DNA of 64,000 nucleotides from contig NZ_VLLI01000006.1 of assembly GCF_007830615.1 (NCBI RefSeq), positions 248,001 through 312,000 on the forward strand, written 5' to 3'. Both the position numbers and the translations under genes were made by a program. The notes beneath the pieces are model-generated. The model made no database searches and was not told the origin of the DNA. It saw only the letters and a program-made list of their open reading frames with translations. The stretch is from Mucilaginibacter frigoritolerans. GTDB taxonomy: Bacteria; Bacteroidota; Bacteroidia; Sphingobacteriales; Sphingobacteriaceae. Positions 1-7,712 of this stretch are shown here, one piece after another. Positions within the stretch are counted from its first letter, which is position 1. The number at the start of each line of letters is the position of its first letter.

Positions 1-14
1 GTCTGGAACTACTT

Positions 15-335
15 ATGAAAAAGGTTGCTTTAATTGTTATCCATTTAGCTTGTGCCTCGGTATTAGTAACGGCAGCGTGTTCAAACCCGGTTAAAAGCAA
101 GCTGAAAGGGAGCTGGAAATCAAAAGACGGCTCGGTAAAACTCCAGATTACCGATAAAAACTTTACCATGGACGATGGTGAGGCCCTTGACGAAGATTAC
201 TTTATTAAAGACGATACCATTTTTACCTCATTTGAGGGCAACCAGCCCTATACCAGCTTTGTAATACAAAAAATTGACGATCATAGCCTCCAGCTCATGG
301 GCCCCGATTCGGTAGCCGTTGAGTATAACAGGTGA
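15..335 (+). CDS. Small putative lipoprotein, unknown function
   Basis: A 106-residue protein with a hydrophobic N-terminal export signal (residues 4-21) followed by Cys22 in the context VTAACSNP, so it is probably a lipoprotein, although the lipobox is not ideal. The mature part is about 84 residues and begins with a GSWKSKDG stretch that recalls small lipocalin-like domains of Bacteroidota; this resemblance is by eye only. It stands alone between the window edge and the convergent helicase gene. I do not recognise a specific function. Confidence 0.6.
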   Translation: MKKVALIVIHLACASVLVTAACSNPVKSKLKGSWKSKDGSVKLQITDKNFTMDDGEALDEDYFIKDDTIFTSFEGNQPYTSFVIQKIDDHSLQLMGPDSVAVEYNR

Positions 336-409
336 ATTGGAGTTGATCATTAAGTCATTGGGCATTATCCTTTGCTTTGGCTCAGAATTATCTAAATAAA
401 TATCTATAG

Positions 410-447
410 TGTTGCGTTCGTTTCAGGAGCGAACAGTAATGAAACCG
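410..447. repeat. Short dispersed-repeat core (TTTCAGGAG-GAAC)
   Basis: The stretch carries GTTCG/CGAAC arms around TTTCAGGAG. A related TTTCAGGAGTGAAC core lies in inverse orientation near 9898-9918, so this looks like a dispersed element. Its function is unknown. Confidence 0.3.
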
Positions 448-490
448 TTTTGAAACACTTTCCCTCCGTAATGCATCCCCCTAAAATACA

Positions 491-525
491 AAAGCCCCCG
501 ATCTTTGCAGATGGAGGCTTTGTAA
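491..525 (-). terminator. Hairpin terminator of the DEAD-box helicase transcript
   Basis: AAAGCCcCCgATC pairs with GATgGaGGCTTT around a TTTGCA loop. Read on the minus strand the stem is followed by a T-rich tail (TTTTGTATTTT), as expected of an intrinsic terminator downstream of the helicase stop codon. Confidence 0.6.
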
Positions 526-592
526 ACTAAACTAAACTAAACTTTGTCCGCCGGGGAGCGGACTATGAATTAAACTAAACTAAACTTAAAAT
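522..592. repeat. TAAAC pentamer microsatellite, two blocks
   Basis: Two blocks of tandem TAAAC units (about four at 522-543 and three to four at 573-586) flank a short GC-rich hairpin-like sequence. The second block runs into the stop codon of the helicase gene. The blocks lie between the stop codon and its terminator, so they form the 3' UTR of that mRNA. Confidence 0.6.
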
Positions 593-2445
593 CTTCTTTT
601 GCGTTCGCCACGGTCCTCACGGCTTTTGCCAGAGAAATCGCGGAAACCGCCACCACCACTGCCTTCACGGCGTGGGTAGCCACCTCCACCTTCACGGCGT
701 TCGCCACCACTGCGTCTGTCGCCACTGCCGCTGCGTTCGCGGTTATAGCCACCACCACCTTCACGGCGTTGATAACCACCACCTCCGCCTTCACGACGTT
801 CGCTGCTGCCTTCGCCAGATACTTCTATCCTTACCGGACGGCCCTTAAACTCGGCACCGGTAAAGCCAGACATTACCTTTTCAACATCAGCATTTGGTAC
901 TTCAAAGAAAGAGTAAACACCCTTAACATCAATTTTACCAACAGTGCGGCCGCTTATTTTGCTTTGGTTGCAGATGTAACCCAGCAAATCGCCGCGGTTA
1001 AACTCATCAACAGAACCTAAGTTGATAAACAAACGGGTGTATTCTGATTTACCACTGCCACCTTCACGACGTTCGCCACCACGCTCATCGTTTCTTTCAA
1101 AACGGCGACCTTCTTCCTGCGGAGCATTCAGATCAGGTGCATTTTTGTAGTAATCAAGGAAGATGTTAAACTCAATAGATACAAAGCGTTTTATAAAATC
1201 TTCTTTGCTCATCTCTTTAAACTCTTCCAGTATACGTGGCAGGTATTGTTCAATCTGCTCTTCGTTTACGGTTACGTTGTTTACTTTATGTACAATGCTG
1301 AACAATTGTTTTTCGCAAACATCAAATCCGGTTGGAATTTCAGCTTTAACAAACTTTTTGCCTATAACGCGTTCAATCTGGCGTATTTTGCCTAATTCTT
1401 TTGCGTTAACAATAGCTATTGATACACCTGTTTTACCTGCACGGGCTGTACGGCCGCTACGGTGGGTGTAGTTTTCAACTTCATCAGGCAGTGAGTAGTT
1501 AATAACGTGTGTTACGTCGTTAACGTCAATACCACGTGCAGCAACGTCGGTAGCAATTAATAATTGCAGGCTGCGGTCGCGGTAGCGTTTCATAACCTTA
1601 TCACGTTGTTGTTGTGATAAATCGCCGTGTAAAGAATCGGCATTGTAGCCATCTTTTATCAGTGATTCGGCAATTTCCTGAGTTTCAATTTTAGTACGGC
1701 AAAATACGATACCGAAAATGTCAGGGTTAAAATCAACAATACGTTTAAATGCGGCATATTTATCACGGGCACGAACGATGTAATACTCGTGCTCAATGTT
1801 AACATTACCAGTGTTTTTTGCGCCCATGGTAAGCTCAAACGGCTCATTCATGTACTTCTTCGCTATACGGCGAACTTCAGTTGGCATGGTGGCTGAAAAC
1901 AGCCAGGTTTTTTTCTCGTCGGGAGTAGTAGATAAAATACTGTCAATGTCTTCCTGGAAGCCCATATTAAGCATTTCATCGGCCTCATCCAAAACAACAA
2001 ACTTAACCTTGGTAAAGTCAATCGCTTTACGGTTAATAATATCAAGCATACGGCCCGGTGTAGCAACAACAATTTGCACACCGCGTTTAATCTGACGCAA
2101 TTGGTCAGAAATGCTTGCTCCGCCATAAACGGCAACAACGTGAACGTTGTCCATTTTTTTGGAGTAGTTTTTAATGTCGTTCGTGATCTGTAAACAAAGT
2201 TCACGGGTTGGGCACAATACAAGAGCTTGCGGGTAATTTTCTTCGAAGTTCAGCAATTCGAGTAGCGGTAGTCCGAAGGCAGCAGTTTTTCCCGTGCCGG
2301 TTTGGGCTAATCCGACAAAATCGTTGCTGCCTGTTAACAATACCGGAATTGACTGTTCCTGGATTGGCGTAGGATTTTCAAATCCTAACTCAGAGATGGC
2401 ATTAACAATATCATGACGGATTCCCAGTTCAATAAATGGGTTCAT
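586..2445 (-). CDS. DEAD-box ATP-dependent RNA helicase with RRM-like and RGG-rich C-terminus
   Basis: A 619-residue cytoplasmic RNA helicase of the DeaD/CsdA/DbpA group. Visible motifs are the Q-motif region (PTPIQEQSIP), Walker A (AQTGTGKT), DEAD (VLDEADEML), SAT (FSATMP) and motif VI (HRSGRTARAG). After the two RecA-like domains (about 1-380), residues 470-550 resemble the DbpA-type RNA-binding domain, and the last 70 residues are a low-complexity Gly/Arg/Glu tail. Such helicases remodel structured RNA in ribosome assembly, cold adaptation or mRNA decay. It is monocistronic, with its own promoter at 2487-2517 and a terminator at 491-525. The antisense open frames over the tail are artefacts of its composition. 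Confidence 0.93.
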   Translation of the reverse strand: MNPFIELGIRHDIVNAISELGFENPTPIQEQSIPVLLTGSNDFVGLAQTGTGKTAAFGLPLLELLNFEENYPQALVLCPTRELCLQITNDIKNYSKKMDNVHVVAVYGGASISDQLRQIKRGVQIVVATPGRMLDIINRKAIDFTKVKFVVLDEADEMLNMGFQEDIDSILSTTPDEKKTWLFSATMPTEVRRIAKKYMNEPFELTMGAKNTGNVNIEHEYYIVRARDKYAAFKRIVDFNPDIFGIVFCRTKIETQEIAESLIKDGYNADSLHGDLSQQQRDKVMKRYRDRSLQLLIATDVAARGIDVNDVTHVINYSLPDEVENYTHRSGRTARAGKTGVSIAIVNAKELGKIRQIERVIGKKFVKAEIPTGFDVCEKQLFSIVHKVNNVTVNEEQIEQYLPRILEEFKEMSKEDFIKRFVSIEFNIFLDYYKNAPDLNAPQEEGRRFERNDERGGERREGGSGKSEYTRLFINLGSVDEFNRGDLLGYICNQSKISGRTVGKIDVKGVYSFFEVPNADVEKVMSGFTGAEFKGRPVRIEVSGEGSSERREGGGGGYQRREGGGGYNRERSGSGDRRSGGERREGGGGYPRREGSGGGGFRDFSGKSREDRGERKRRF

Positions 2446-2486
2446 GAATTAAAATAACGAACTTGGCAACATCGCCAAATCGGCCG

Positions 2487-2517
2487 CAAAGGTAAGGATA
2501 TTATTTATTATATCCAA
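2487..2517 (-). promoter_or_regulatory. Bacteroidota-type promoter of the helicase gene
   Basis: On the minus strand there is TTG (2517-2515), a 20-bp spacer, then a perfect TACCTTTG element (2494-2487). This matches the TTG/TAnnTTTG consensus of the Bacteroidota primary sigma factor. It predicts a leader of about 35 nt before the ATG at 2445. Confidence 0.6.
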
Positions 2518-2714
2518 TAGGTAATGTAATATTTAACTTTATAGTTTTAAAACAGTAAACTATTATTAAAATAGCAGTCAGGTTAAATATTACTTATTCA
2601 TTATCAGTTATTTGCAAAATACACCGCCAGGTAGGTTAAAATATTAGTAATTAGGCCCGATATGGTTATTAAAATATACATAGGGCTGTTTATAAAGATT
2701 GATGGTTTTATTAT

Positions 2715-2722
2715 TAAATTTG
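2715..2722 (+). promoter_or_regulatory. Probable -7 element (TAAATTTG) of the alpha/beta hydrolase gene
   Basis: TAAATTTG matches TAnnTTTG and lies 25 bp before the ATG at 2748. No convincing -33 TTG is present at the usual spacing. The rest of the 302-bp gap 2446-2747 is AT-rich and holds only this element and the helicase promoter. Confidence 0.35.
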
Positions 2723-2747
2723 ATTTAACATCTTTTAGCTTCCCACC

Positions 2748-3602
2748 ATGAAATTAAAATCACTGCTCCTTTTACTCATTATTGCTTCGGCCAAATTAAG
2801 CTTTGCCCAGAATGGTAAATCGCCCTTTGACACTACCCAATATGGCCGTAATGCTGCCGTTGGCCAATATGCCGATATACGCGGCTTTAAGATGTATTAC
2901 GAAACCTACGGCAGGGGCGAGCCCTTGTTGATTATTCATGGTAATGGCGGCTCTATCAATAACTTTTTATACCAGATCCCTTTCTTCGCTAAAAGCTACA
3001 AGGTAATTATTGCTGATAGCCGTGCCCAGGGAAAATCTGTCGACCCTACAGATTCCCTAAGCTACGAGATGATGACCGACGATCTGAATGCCCTGCTCGA
3101 CAAGCTGAACCTGAAACAATGCTACGTAATAGGTTGGAGCGATGGTGGTATTAACGGTTTGCTGCTGGCTATCCGTCACCCGGATAAGGTGAAGAAGCTG
3201 GCTGTAACAGGTGCCAACCTTTGGCCCGATAGTACCGCGGTAGATCCTTTTGTTTATAAATGGGCCATGAACGAAAACGAGAAGGTAAAGAAAGAGGCCG
3301 TAACCCCCAAAACTAAAAACGAGCTTAAACTGCTCCACCTGCTCTCGTACGAGCAGCATATTACCGTTGAACAGCTGCATACTATTACCTGCCCTACCCT
3401 GGTTATAGGCGGCGACCATGATGTGATTTTGCCGGTGCATACCATGCTCATTGCACAATCAATCCCTAACTCCTATTTGTGGATCATCCCTAACTCGGGG
3501 CACTCTACACCGGTGTTTAAAAAGGATCAGTTTAATGCCATTGTAGCCGACTTCTTCACCAGCCCTTTCCGCAAAATTGATGGCTATGGGAAGTTTAGGT
3601 AG
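2748..3602 (+). CDS. Secreted alpha/beta hydrolase
   Basis: A 284-residue exported hydrolase. Residues 1-20 form a signal peptide ending at SFAQ. The alpha/beta-hydrolase fold is shown by the oxyanion HGNGGS motif, the nucleophile elbow GWSDGG, the acid in GGDHDVILP and the His in NSGHSTP, giving a complete Ser-Asp-His triad. The substrate cannot be told from sequence; relatives act on esters, amides or lactones. It is transcribed alone and convergent with the solute-binding lipoprotein gene, with a GC-rich hairpin element between them. Confidence 0.85.
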   Translation: MKLKSLLLLLIIASAKLSFAQNGKSPFDTTQYGRNAAVGQYADIRGFKMYYETYGRGEPLLIIHGNGGSINNFLYQIPFFAKSYKVIIADSRAQGKSVDPTDSLSYEMMTDDLNALLDKLNLKQCYVIGWSDGGINGLLLAIRHPDKVKKLAVTGANLWPDSTAVDPFVYKWAMNENEKVKKEAVTPKTKNELKLLHLLSYEQHITVEQLHTITCPTLVIGGDHDVILPVHTMLIAQSIPNSYLWIIPNSGHSTPVFKKDQFNAIVADFFTSPFRKIDGYGKFR

Positions 3603-3603
3603 A

Positions 3604-3740
3604 AGCCCCACCTAAATCCTCCCCGGTAGGGAGGACTTTAAAAATATGAATAATCCTCTCCGCTATTAGGCGGAAGGACTTAAAAAAATAAGCACAGGCG
3701 AAGCTAATTCTCCCCTTCCGGGGGAGATTTAGAGGGGGCT
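3604..3740. repeat. Inverted-repeat element, CCCCCTAA/GGGGAGG family (BIME/MITE-like)
   Basis: The left arm (AGCCCCACCTAAATCCTCCC..., from 3604) is the imperfect reverse complement of the right arm that ends ...GAGATTTAGAGGGGGCT at 3740. A smaller TCCTCTCCGC/GGCGGAAGGA hairpin sits inside. It fills the gap between two convergent genes and belongs to the same family as the arms at 12426 and 12531. The core ACAGGCGAAGCTA at 3694-3706 recurs in other elements in the window. Confidence 0.7.
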
Positions 3741-3748
3741 GATATTCA

Positions 3749-5389
3749 CTACGGCTTCTTCACCACCCTCTTCAGGGTAAGCAGGTTCTGCGCGTTAACG
3801 CTGTAATGGCTAATGTTGTTCTGATAAAGGTTTACCCGTTTATCGTAGTACAAAATCACCACCGGCGATTGCTGCATCACCAGGTTATCCATTTGGCGGT
3901 ATAAGGTGTAACGCTTTTGATCGTTAGGTTCATGGTAAGCTTGTTCAAACAAACCGTCGAACTGTTTATTGTTAAAACCGGTATAGTTTGGCCCCCAGGG
4001 TATTTTGTTTTTGGAGTAAAAAACCGACAGGTAGTTTTCTGCATCCGGGTAATCGGCTATCCAGGAGCCGTAAAAAAAGTTGACCCCGTTTTTGGATACC
4101 AACTCCCGCAGACTGGCACCCTGGGTAATCTCCACATTGGTTTTTATGCCCACCCTATCAAGCTGCCCCTGTACATATTCAATTAAACTGCGGTAGCTAA
4201 CCGTTGTATGCAGCGTAATTTCGGGCATGGGCTTACCATCGGAGTAGCCTGCTTCTTTAAGTAGCTGGCGGGCCTTATCGGGGTTGTAGGTGTAGCCTTG
4301 CACCTGTTTGGCATCAAAACCCGGCATCCCCATAGGTATAAAGCCCGATGAGCCTGCTGTGCCCATGCTGTTGCGCAGGTATTTGATCATGTTTTTGCGG
4401 TCGATAGCATAATTGATGGCCTGCCTTACCTTGAGCTTTTTTAAGGGTGAGTTTTTTACGATAGCCAGGCTGCTATCTACCAGCATCCCCAAATAAATGG
4501 TATTTAAAAACGGACCGCTGTTAATCACAAACTTCCCCTTATACTTCTGCGTTACCACGCCCGATTTGGTGAGGATATCATCGCGGTAGCTGCCATCAAT
4601 ATCATTCAAAAAATCGAGCTTTTTGCTCAAAAACTCCATAAAGGCGGTTTGTTTATCGCTCAAAAAGGTGGCCCTTACAGCATCCAGATGGGGCAATGCG
4701 CTGCCGTCCTTGTCTTTCTCAAAGTAATGTTCGTTCTTCAGCAGTACCAGCACTTCGCCCTCTTTCCAGTAATGGAATATAAACGGGCCAGTACCAATGG
4801 GATGTGCGCGGAAATCCTTACCGCAATAGTCAACCACCTCATGCGGCACTACAGAGCAATATTGTGCCGTAAGTAAACTCAACAGCGGCGGAAAAGGTTG
4901 TTTTAGCTGGATGCGGAAGGTGCTGTCATTTACGGCGATGAAGGCGCTCTTGTCTTTCACCTTATCGCTAAAGATCCACGAGCCTGAAGAAGCTGTTTTT
5001 GGGTCGATGAGGCGGCTGAAGCTGTACACAAAATCGGCAGCAACCACTTTACGGCCCTTGCCACCCTTAAACTGTTTAGCATCCTGAAAAAAAACATCCT
5101 TACGCAAATGGAAGGTGTAGGCAGTGCCATCGGGTGATATGTCCCAGCTTTTGGCAATGCAGGGTTGGGTTTTCAGGCTGTCGTCAATCTGTACCAGTCC
5201 GTTAAAGAGCTGGTTAATCATCCACAGGGAGTTTTGGTTACGCGCAAAAGCCGGATCGAGGGAGCTCAGTCCCTCATCTAAATTGATATTAAATACTGTT
5301 TTTTTGGAGGCAGATGAAGGGCCGATGCAGGATGACAGGGCCAGAAAGAAAAATATCGCGATAAAAATAAATCGTACAGCCTTGTTCAT
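3749..5389 (-). CDS. ABC-transporter solute-binding lipoprotein, peptide/nickel (SBP family 5)
   Basis: A 546-residue lipoprotein starting at MNKAVRF, with signal peptide and lipobox LSSC, followed by the family-5 solute-binding fold (SSLDPAFARN, LRKDVFFQDAKQF, DFVYSFSRLIDP). Relatives bind oligopeptides, nickel or heme for an ABC importer, but no permease or ATPase gene is nearby. The frame is open upstream to 5542, but that extension is translated from repeat DNA (it contains CHGLWTIDYG), and the lipoprotein signal makes 5389 the better start. Confidence 0.85.
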   Translation of the reverse strand: MNKAVRFIFIAIFFFLALSSCIGPSSASKKTVFNINLDEGLSSLDPAFARNQNSLWMINQLFNGLVQIDDSLKTQPCIAKSWDISPDGTAYTFHLRKDVFFQDAKQFKGGKGRKVVAADFVYSFSRLIDPKTASSGSWIFSDKVKDKSAFIAVNDSTFRIQLKQPFPPLLSLLTAQYCSVVPHEVVDYCGKDFRAHPIGTGPFIFHYWKEGEVLVLLKNEHYFEKDKDGSALPHLDAVRATFLSDKQTAFMEFLSKKLDFLNDIDGSYRDDILTKSGVVTQKYKGKFVINSGPFLNTIYLGMLVDSSLAIVKNSPLKKLKVRQAINYAIDRKNMIKYLRNSMGTAGSSGFIPMGMPGFDAKQVQGYTYNPDKARQLLKEAGYSDGKPMPEITLHTTVSYRSLIEYVQGQLDRVGIKTNVEITQGASLRELVSKNGVNFFYGSWIADYPDAENYLSVFYSKNKIPWGPNYTGFNNKQFDGLFEQAYHEPNDQKRYTLYRQMDNLVMQQSPVVILYYDKRVNLYQNNISHYSVNAQNLLTLKRVVKKP

Positions 5390-5450
5390 CAGGCTAAAGA
5401 TATTGATTATTGCCAAAACTGCGAATAATGGGAGTGTCATTATTGAGAGC

Positions 5451-5480
5451 AGTCCATAGTCGATGGTCCATAGTCCATGG
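5451..5480. repeat. Heptamer repeat, GTCCATA family, single arm
   Basis: Four tandem 7-bp words (GTCCATA, GTCGATG, GTCCATA, GTCCATG) lie upstream of the lipoprotein start. This is one arm of the family that also occurs inside truA, inside the primase-like gene and at 14356-14466. Confidence 0.7.
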
Positions 5481-5543
5481 CAGTTGAGTGATTGCAATGA
5501 CACCGGGAAAGCAAGTTTTAAGAATGTTAAATGCGGCCGCATA

Positions 5544-5617
5544 TCGCTCGCAGAAGGGACTCACCCGAACGTTGCTACGCTCGTTCTCCCTCTCTACGAC
5601 AAGTCGTAAAGAGGGAA
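5544..5617. repeat. Dispersed repeat GACTCACCC...CCTCTCTACGA, left copy
   Basis: About 74 bp starting CGCTCGCAGAAGG and ending with a short AAGTCGTAAAGAGGG hairpin half. A similar copy in the same orientation is at 7502-7575, so the two are imperfect direct repeats on either side of the RepA-like gene. Confidence 0.6.
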
Positions 5618-5722
5618 TAAAAAACCCTTCCTGAACCTTCTTTACGCCGGGAATGTTCGATTTAACAATACTAACAACACCTGTTGCTAGTGTTGGTATA
5701 TCTGCCTTGCTACATAAACTTC

Positions 5723-5858
5723 GCGTCATTGCGAGGTACAAAGCAATCTCTACGGTGGATGATCAATGGAACGTAGTACGCTTTCAGAACTTAATCAACA
5801 AGCTCTGTGCTCCTTTTATCTGTATAGCATAGAGATTGCTTCGTACCTCGCAAGGACG
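5723..5858. repeat. Inverted-repeat element, CGTCATTGCGAGGTAC family
   Basis: The arm at 5723-5751 (CGTCATTGCGAGGTAC...) pairs with the arm at 5831-5858 (...GTACCTCGCAAGGACG) across about 79 bp of unique sequence. No coding potential is visible. It resembles the dispersed palindromic repeats common in Sphingobacteriales genomes. Confidence 0.7.
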
Positions 5859-5882
5859 ATGTGTAGAAATGAATGGTTTTAA

Positions 5883-5930
5883 TTAGAAACACTAGAAACA
5901 TTTAGAAACACGTGTTTCTAATGTTTCTAA
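5883..5930. repeat. AGAAAC/GTTTCT iteron-like hairpin, left array
   Basis: Three AGAAAC words at 5885, 5894 and 5904 are followed by two inverted GTTTCT words at 5914 and 5923, spaced 9-10 bp. A related six-word array overlaps the 3' end of the RepA-like gene at 7411-7463. Confidence 0.7.
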
Positions 5931-5954
5931 ATGTTGGTAATTGAATTCTTCTCT

Positions 5955-6075
5955 TTGTCATGTTGATCCGCCCAGTATGGCGGAGAAACATCTTCTTCGC
6001 GCGATAAGTATACAGCAGACCTGTCATCCGCAGAAGATCCTTCTCCGCCAGTTGGCGGATCAGGATGACAACAGG
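5955..6075. repeat. Inverted-repeat element, GTCATCCTGATCCGCC/GGATCTTCTGCG family
   Basis: The left arm (5955-6003) and right arm (6029-6075) are imperfect reverse complements. Each contains a small GATCCGCC...GGCGGA palindrome. The GTCAT...GGATCTTCTGCG core is shared with the element at 9768-9872. The stretch 6076-6314 before the RepA-like gene is AT-rich and shows nothing recognisable. Confidence 0.65.
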
Positions 6076-6314
6076 TAGAAAAGCGTATTAATTATTCTTT
6101 ATTACTTCTTTGTTTTTACAAAAATTATCTTTATAATTGTAATTCATTTACAGGTCAACGGTGTTCTGCCGTTATAGCCTTTCAAAAGTACATTATCAAT
6201 ATATTATTATTAATCCAGTACTATCACTGTACAGGCATCAAACTAAAAAAACATAATAAACTATGCCAACTGGCATAATTATCTGCAAATCTAATAACCC
6301 TCCCATCAAACAAA

Positions 6315-7421
6315 ATGAAACCTCAGTTCAACCTTCAGCAGCGCGGTATTGGCCACATTACGCCTGCACAAACCCTTCAGCACATTAATGAAATGATCAA
6401 TCAGCCGGGCCCTGCCCGTACCCGAACGCTGTTTAAAAAGCAAACAGCCAATAAGTGGATCGACGAGGCTAAACAACGCCCTATACCCAAAATGCTGTTT
6501 GATGAGTTTTGGTTCGAGAGCGAACTCTGCATCCTGTTTGCCGAAAACGGGGTAGGTAAATCGCTCCTTGCTGTACAAATTGCCAACAGCATTAGCCTGG
6601 GTAAGCCTGTACCCGGCTTTAAGCTGGAAGCCGAATCACAGCCTGTTTTATACTTCGATTTTGAGCTTACTGATAAGCAGTTTGAGGGCCGTTACTCGGT
6701 AAACTATCAAAACCATTATCACTTTAACAGTAACCTGATACGTGCCGAAATTGATCCTGATAATACCGACTACGAAGAGCAGGGCTTTACCAGTTTTGAA
6801 GATTACCTGAGCCATGAGCTTGAACAGGATATTATTGAAACAGGCATCAGGATTATTATAATTGATAACATTACCTACCTTAAAACCGAAACCGAAAAGG
6901 CTAAAGATGCCCTGCCACTGATGAAAAGGCTCATCGACCTAAAAAAGAAATACAAACTATCATTACTGATACTTGCCCATACGCCCAAGCGCGATTTGTC
7001 GCAACCCATTACCCGTAACCACTTGCAAGGCAGTAAGCATTTATCAAACCTTACCGATAGTATCTTTACCATTGGCGAGAGCGTGGTTGACAGCAAAACC
7101 CGCTACCTGAAACAAATAAAATCCCGCAGCAGCGAAGTACAATACGATAGCGGTAATGTGATTGAGTGCAGGGTACATCAGCCCGATAACTTTGTGTTGT
7201 TCGAGTTTACCGGCTACGGTACCGAGGGCTATCACCTCAAAGCAAAATCAACCCAGGATAAAACCGAACTGGAAAACAACGTTGAACAACTGCTTGCCAC
7301 TGAGCCCGGCATTACCGGCTACGCCATTGCCAAAAAGCTTTGTACCGATGAAAGTAAATTTAAAAGCTTTCAAACTAAAGTAAACCGCATTATTAAGAGG
7401 TTAGAGGATGGAAACAATTAG
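6315..7421 (+). CDS. RepA-like AAA/RecA-fold ATPase, plasmid or ICE replication type
   Basis: A 368-residue RecA-fold ATPase. Walker A is FAENGVGKS (about residue 80), a YFDFELTD strand follows, Walker B is IIIIDN (about 182), and the LAHTPKR and HLQGSKHLSNLTDS segments recall hexameric RepA/DnaB-like helicases (AAA_25 group). Such proteins unwind origins of plasmids and integrative elements. It pairs with the primase-like gene downstream and lies between two AGAAAC hairpin arrays, its 3' end overlapping the second. No integrase, relaxase or partition gene is visible, so this is probably a remnant or satellite module. Function is inferred from family resemblance. Confidence 0.75.
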   Translation: MKPQFNLQQRGIGHITPAQTLQHINEMINQPGPARTRTLFKKQTANKWIDEAKQRPIPKMLFDEFWFESELCILFAENGVGKSLLAVQIANSISLGKPVPGFKLEAESQPVLYFDFELTDKQFEGRYSVNYQNHYHFNSNLIRAEIDPDNTDYEEQGFTSFEDYLSHELEQDIIETGIRIIIIDNITYLKTETEKAKDALPLMKRLIDLKKKYKLSLLILAHTPKRDLSQPITRNHLQGSKHLSNLTDSIFTIGESVVDSKTRYLKQIKSRSSEVQYDSGNVIECRVHQPDNFVLFEFTGYGTEGYHLKAKSTQDKTELENNVEQLLATEPGITGYAIAKKLCTDESKFKSFQTKVNRIIKRLEDGNN

Positions 7422-7463
7422 AAACATTAGAAACAAGTGTTTCTATTTGTTTCTAATGTTTCT
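7411..7463. repeat. AGAAAC/GTTTCT iteron-like hairpin, right array
   Basis: GAAAC words at 7411, 7421 and 7430 are mirrored by GTTTCT words at 7439, 7449 and 7458. This is a near-symmetric 3+3 array with 9-10 bp spacing. It overlaps the stop codon of the RepA-like gene (7419-7421). Confidence 0.7.
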
Positions 7464-7501
7464 AACTAACCCCGTGCGTCAATGACGTAGTGGAGAGTTA
7501 C

Positions 7502-7676
7502 CGCTCGCAGAGTAGACTCACCCGGTCGACGCTACGCTGGACCACCCTCTCTACGATAAATCGTAAAGAAGGGAAAAGAAGAAAAAAGAAAAAGACACGT
7601 TTACTAAACCCTCTTTATGGCCTGCCATAGAGGGTGGTCGAGCGAAGCAATGACCGGGTGAGTCTCCCCTCTGTAA
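7502..7676. repeat. Inverted-repeat element GACTCACCCGGTC...GACCGGGTGAGTC
   Basis: The left arm (7502-7575) is an imperfect direct copy of 5544-5617. The right arm (about 7620-7668, GAGGGTGGTCGAGCG...GACCGGGTGAGTCT) is its reverse complement. The element ends just before the primase-like gene, so that gene's upstream region is repeat-derived. Confidence 0.65.
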
Positions 7677-7712
7677 GTGACTCATCCCACATCCCACCCC
7701 TATACAATCACC

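Noticed and set aside
522..592. Possible CRISPR-like array
   Set aside because: Units are 5 bp without spacers; no other array of regularly spaced identical repeats and no cas genes were seen.
570..794. Ala/Val-rich reading frame overlapping the end of the helicase gene in another frame
   Set aside because: It is an alternative reading of the GGC/CGT-rich RGG tail of the helicase; its composition is an artefact.
5390..5741. Open frames upstream of the solute-binding lipoprotein, and its long in-frame extension to 5542
   Set aside because: They are translated from repeat DNA; the lipoprotein signal peptide fixes the start at 5389.
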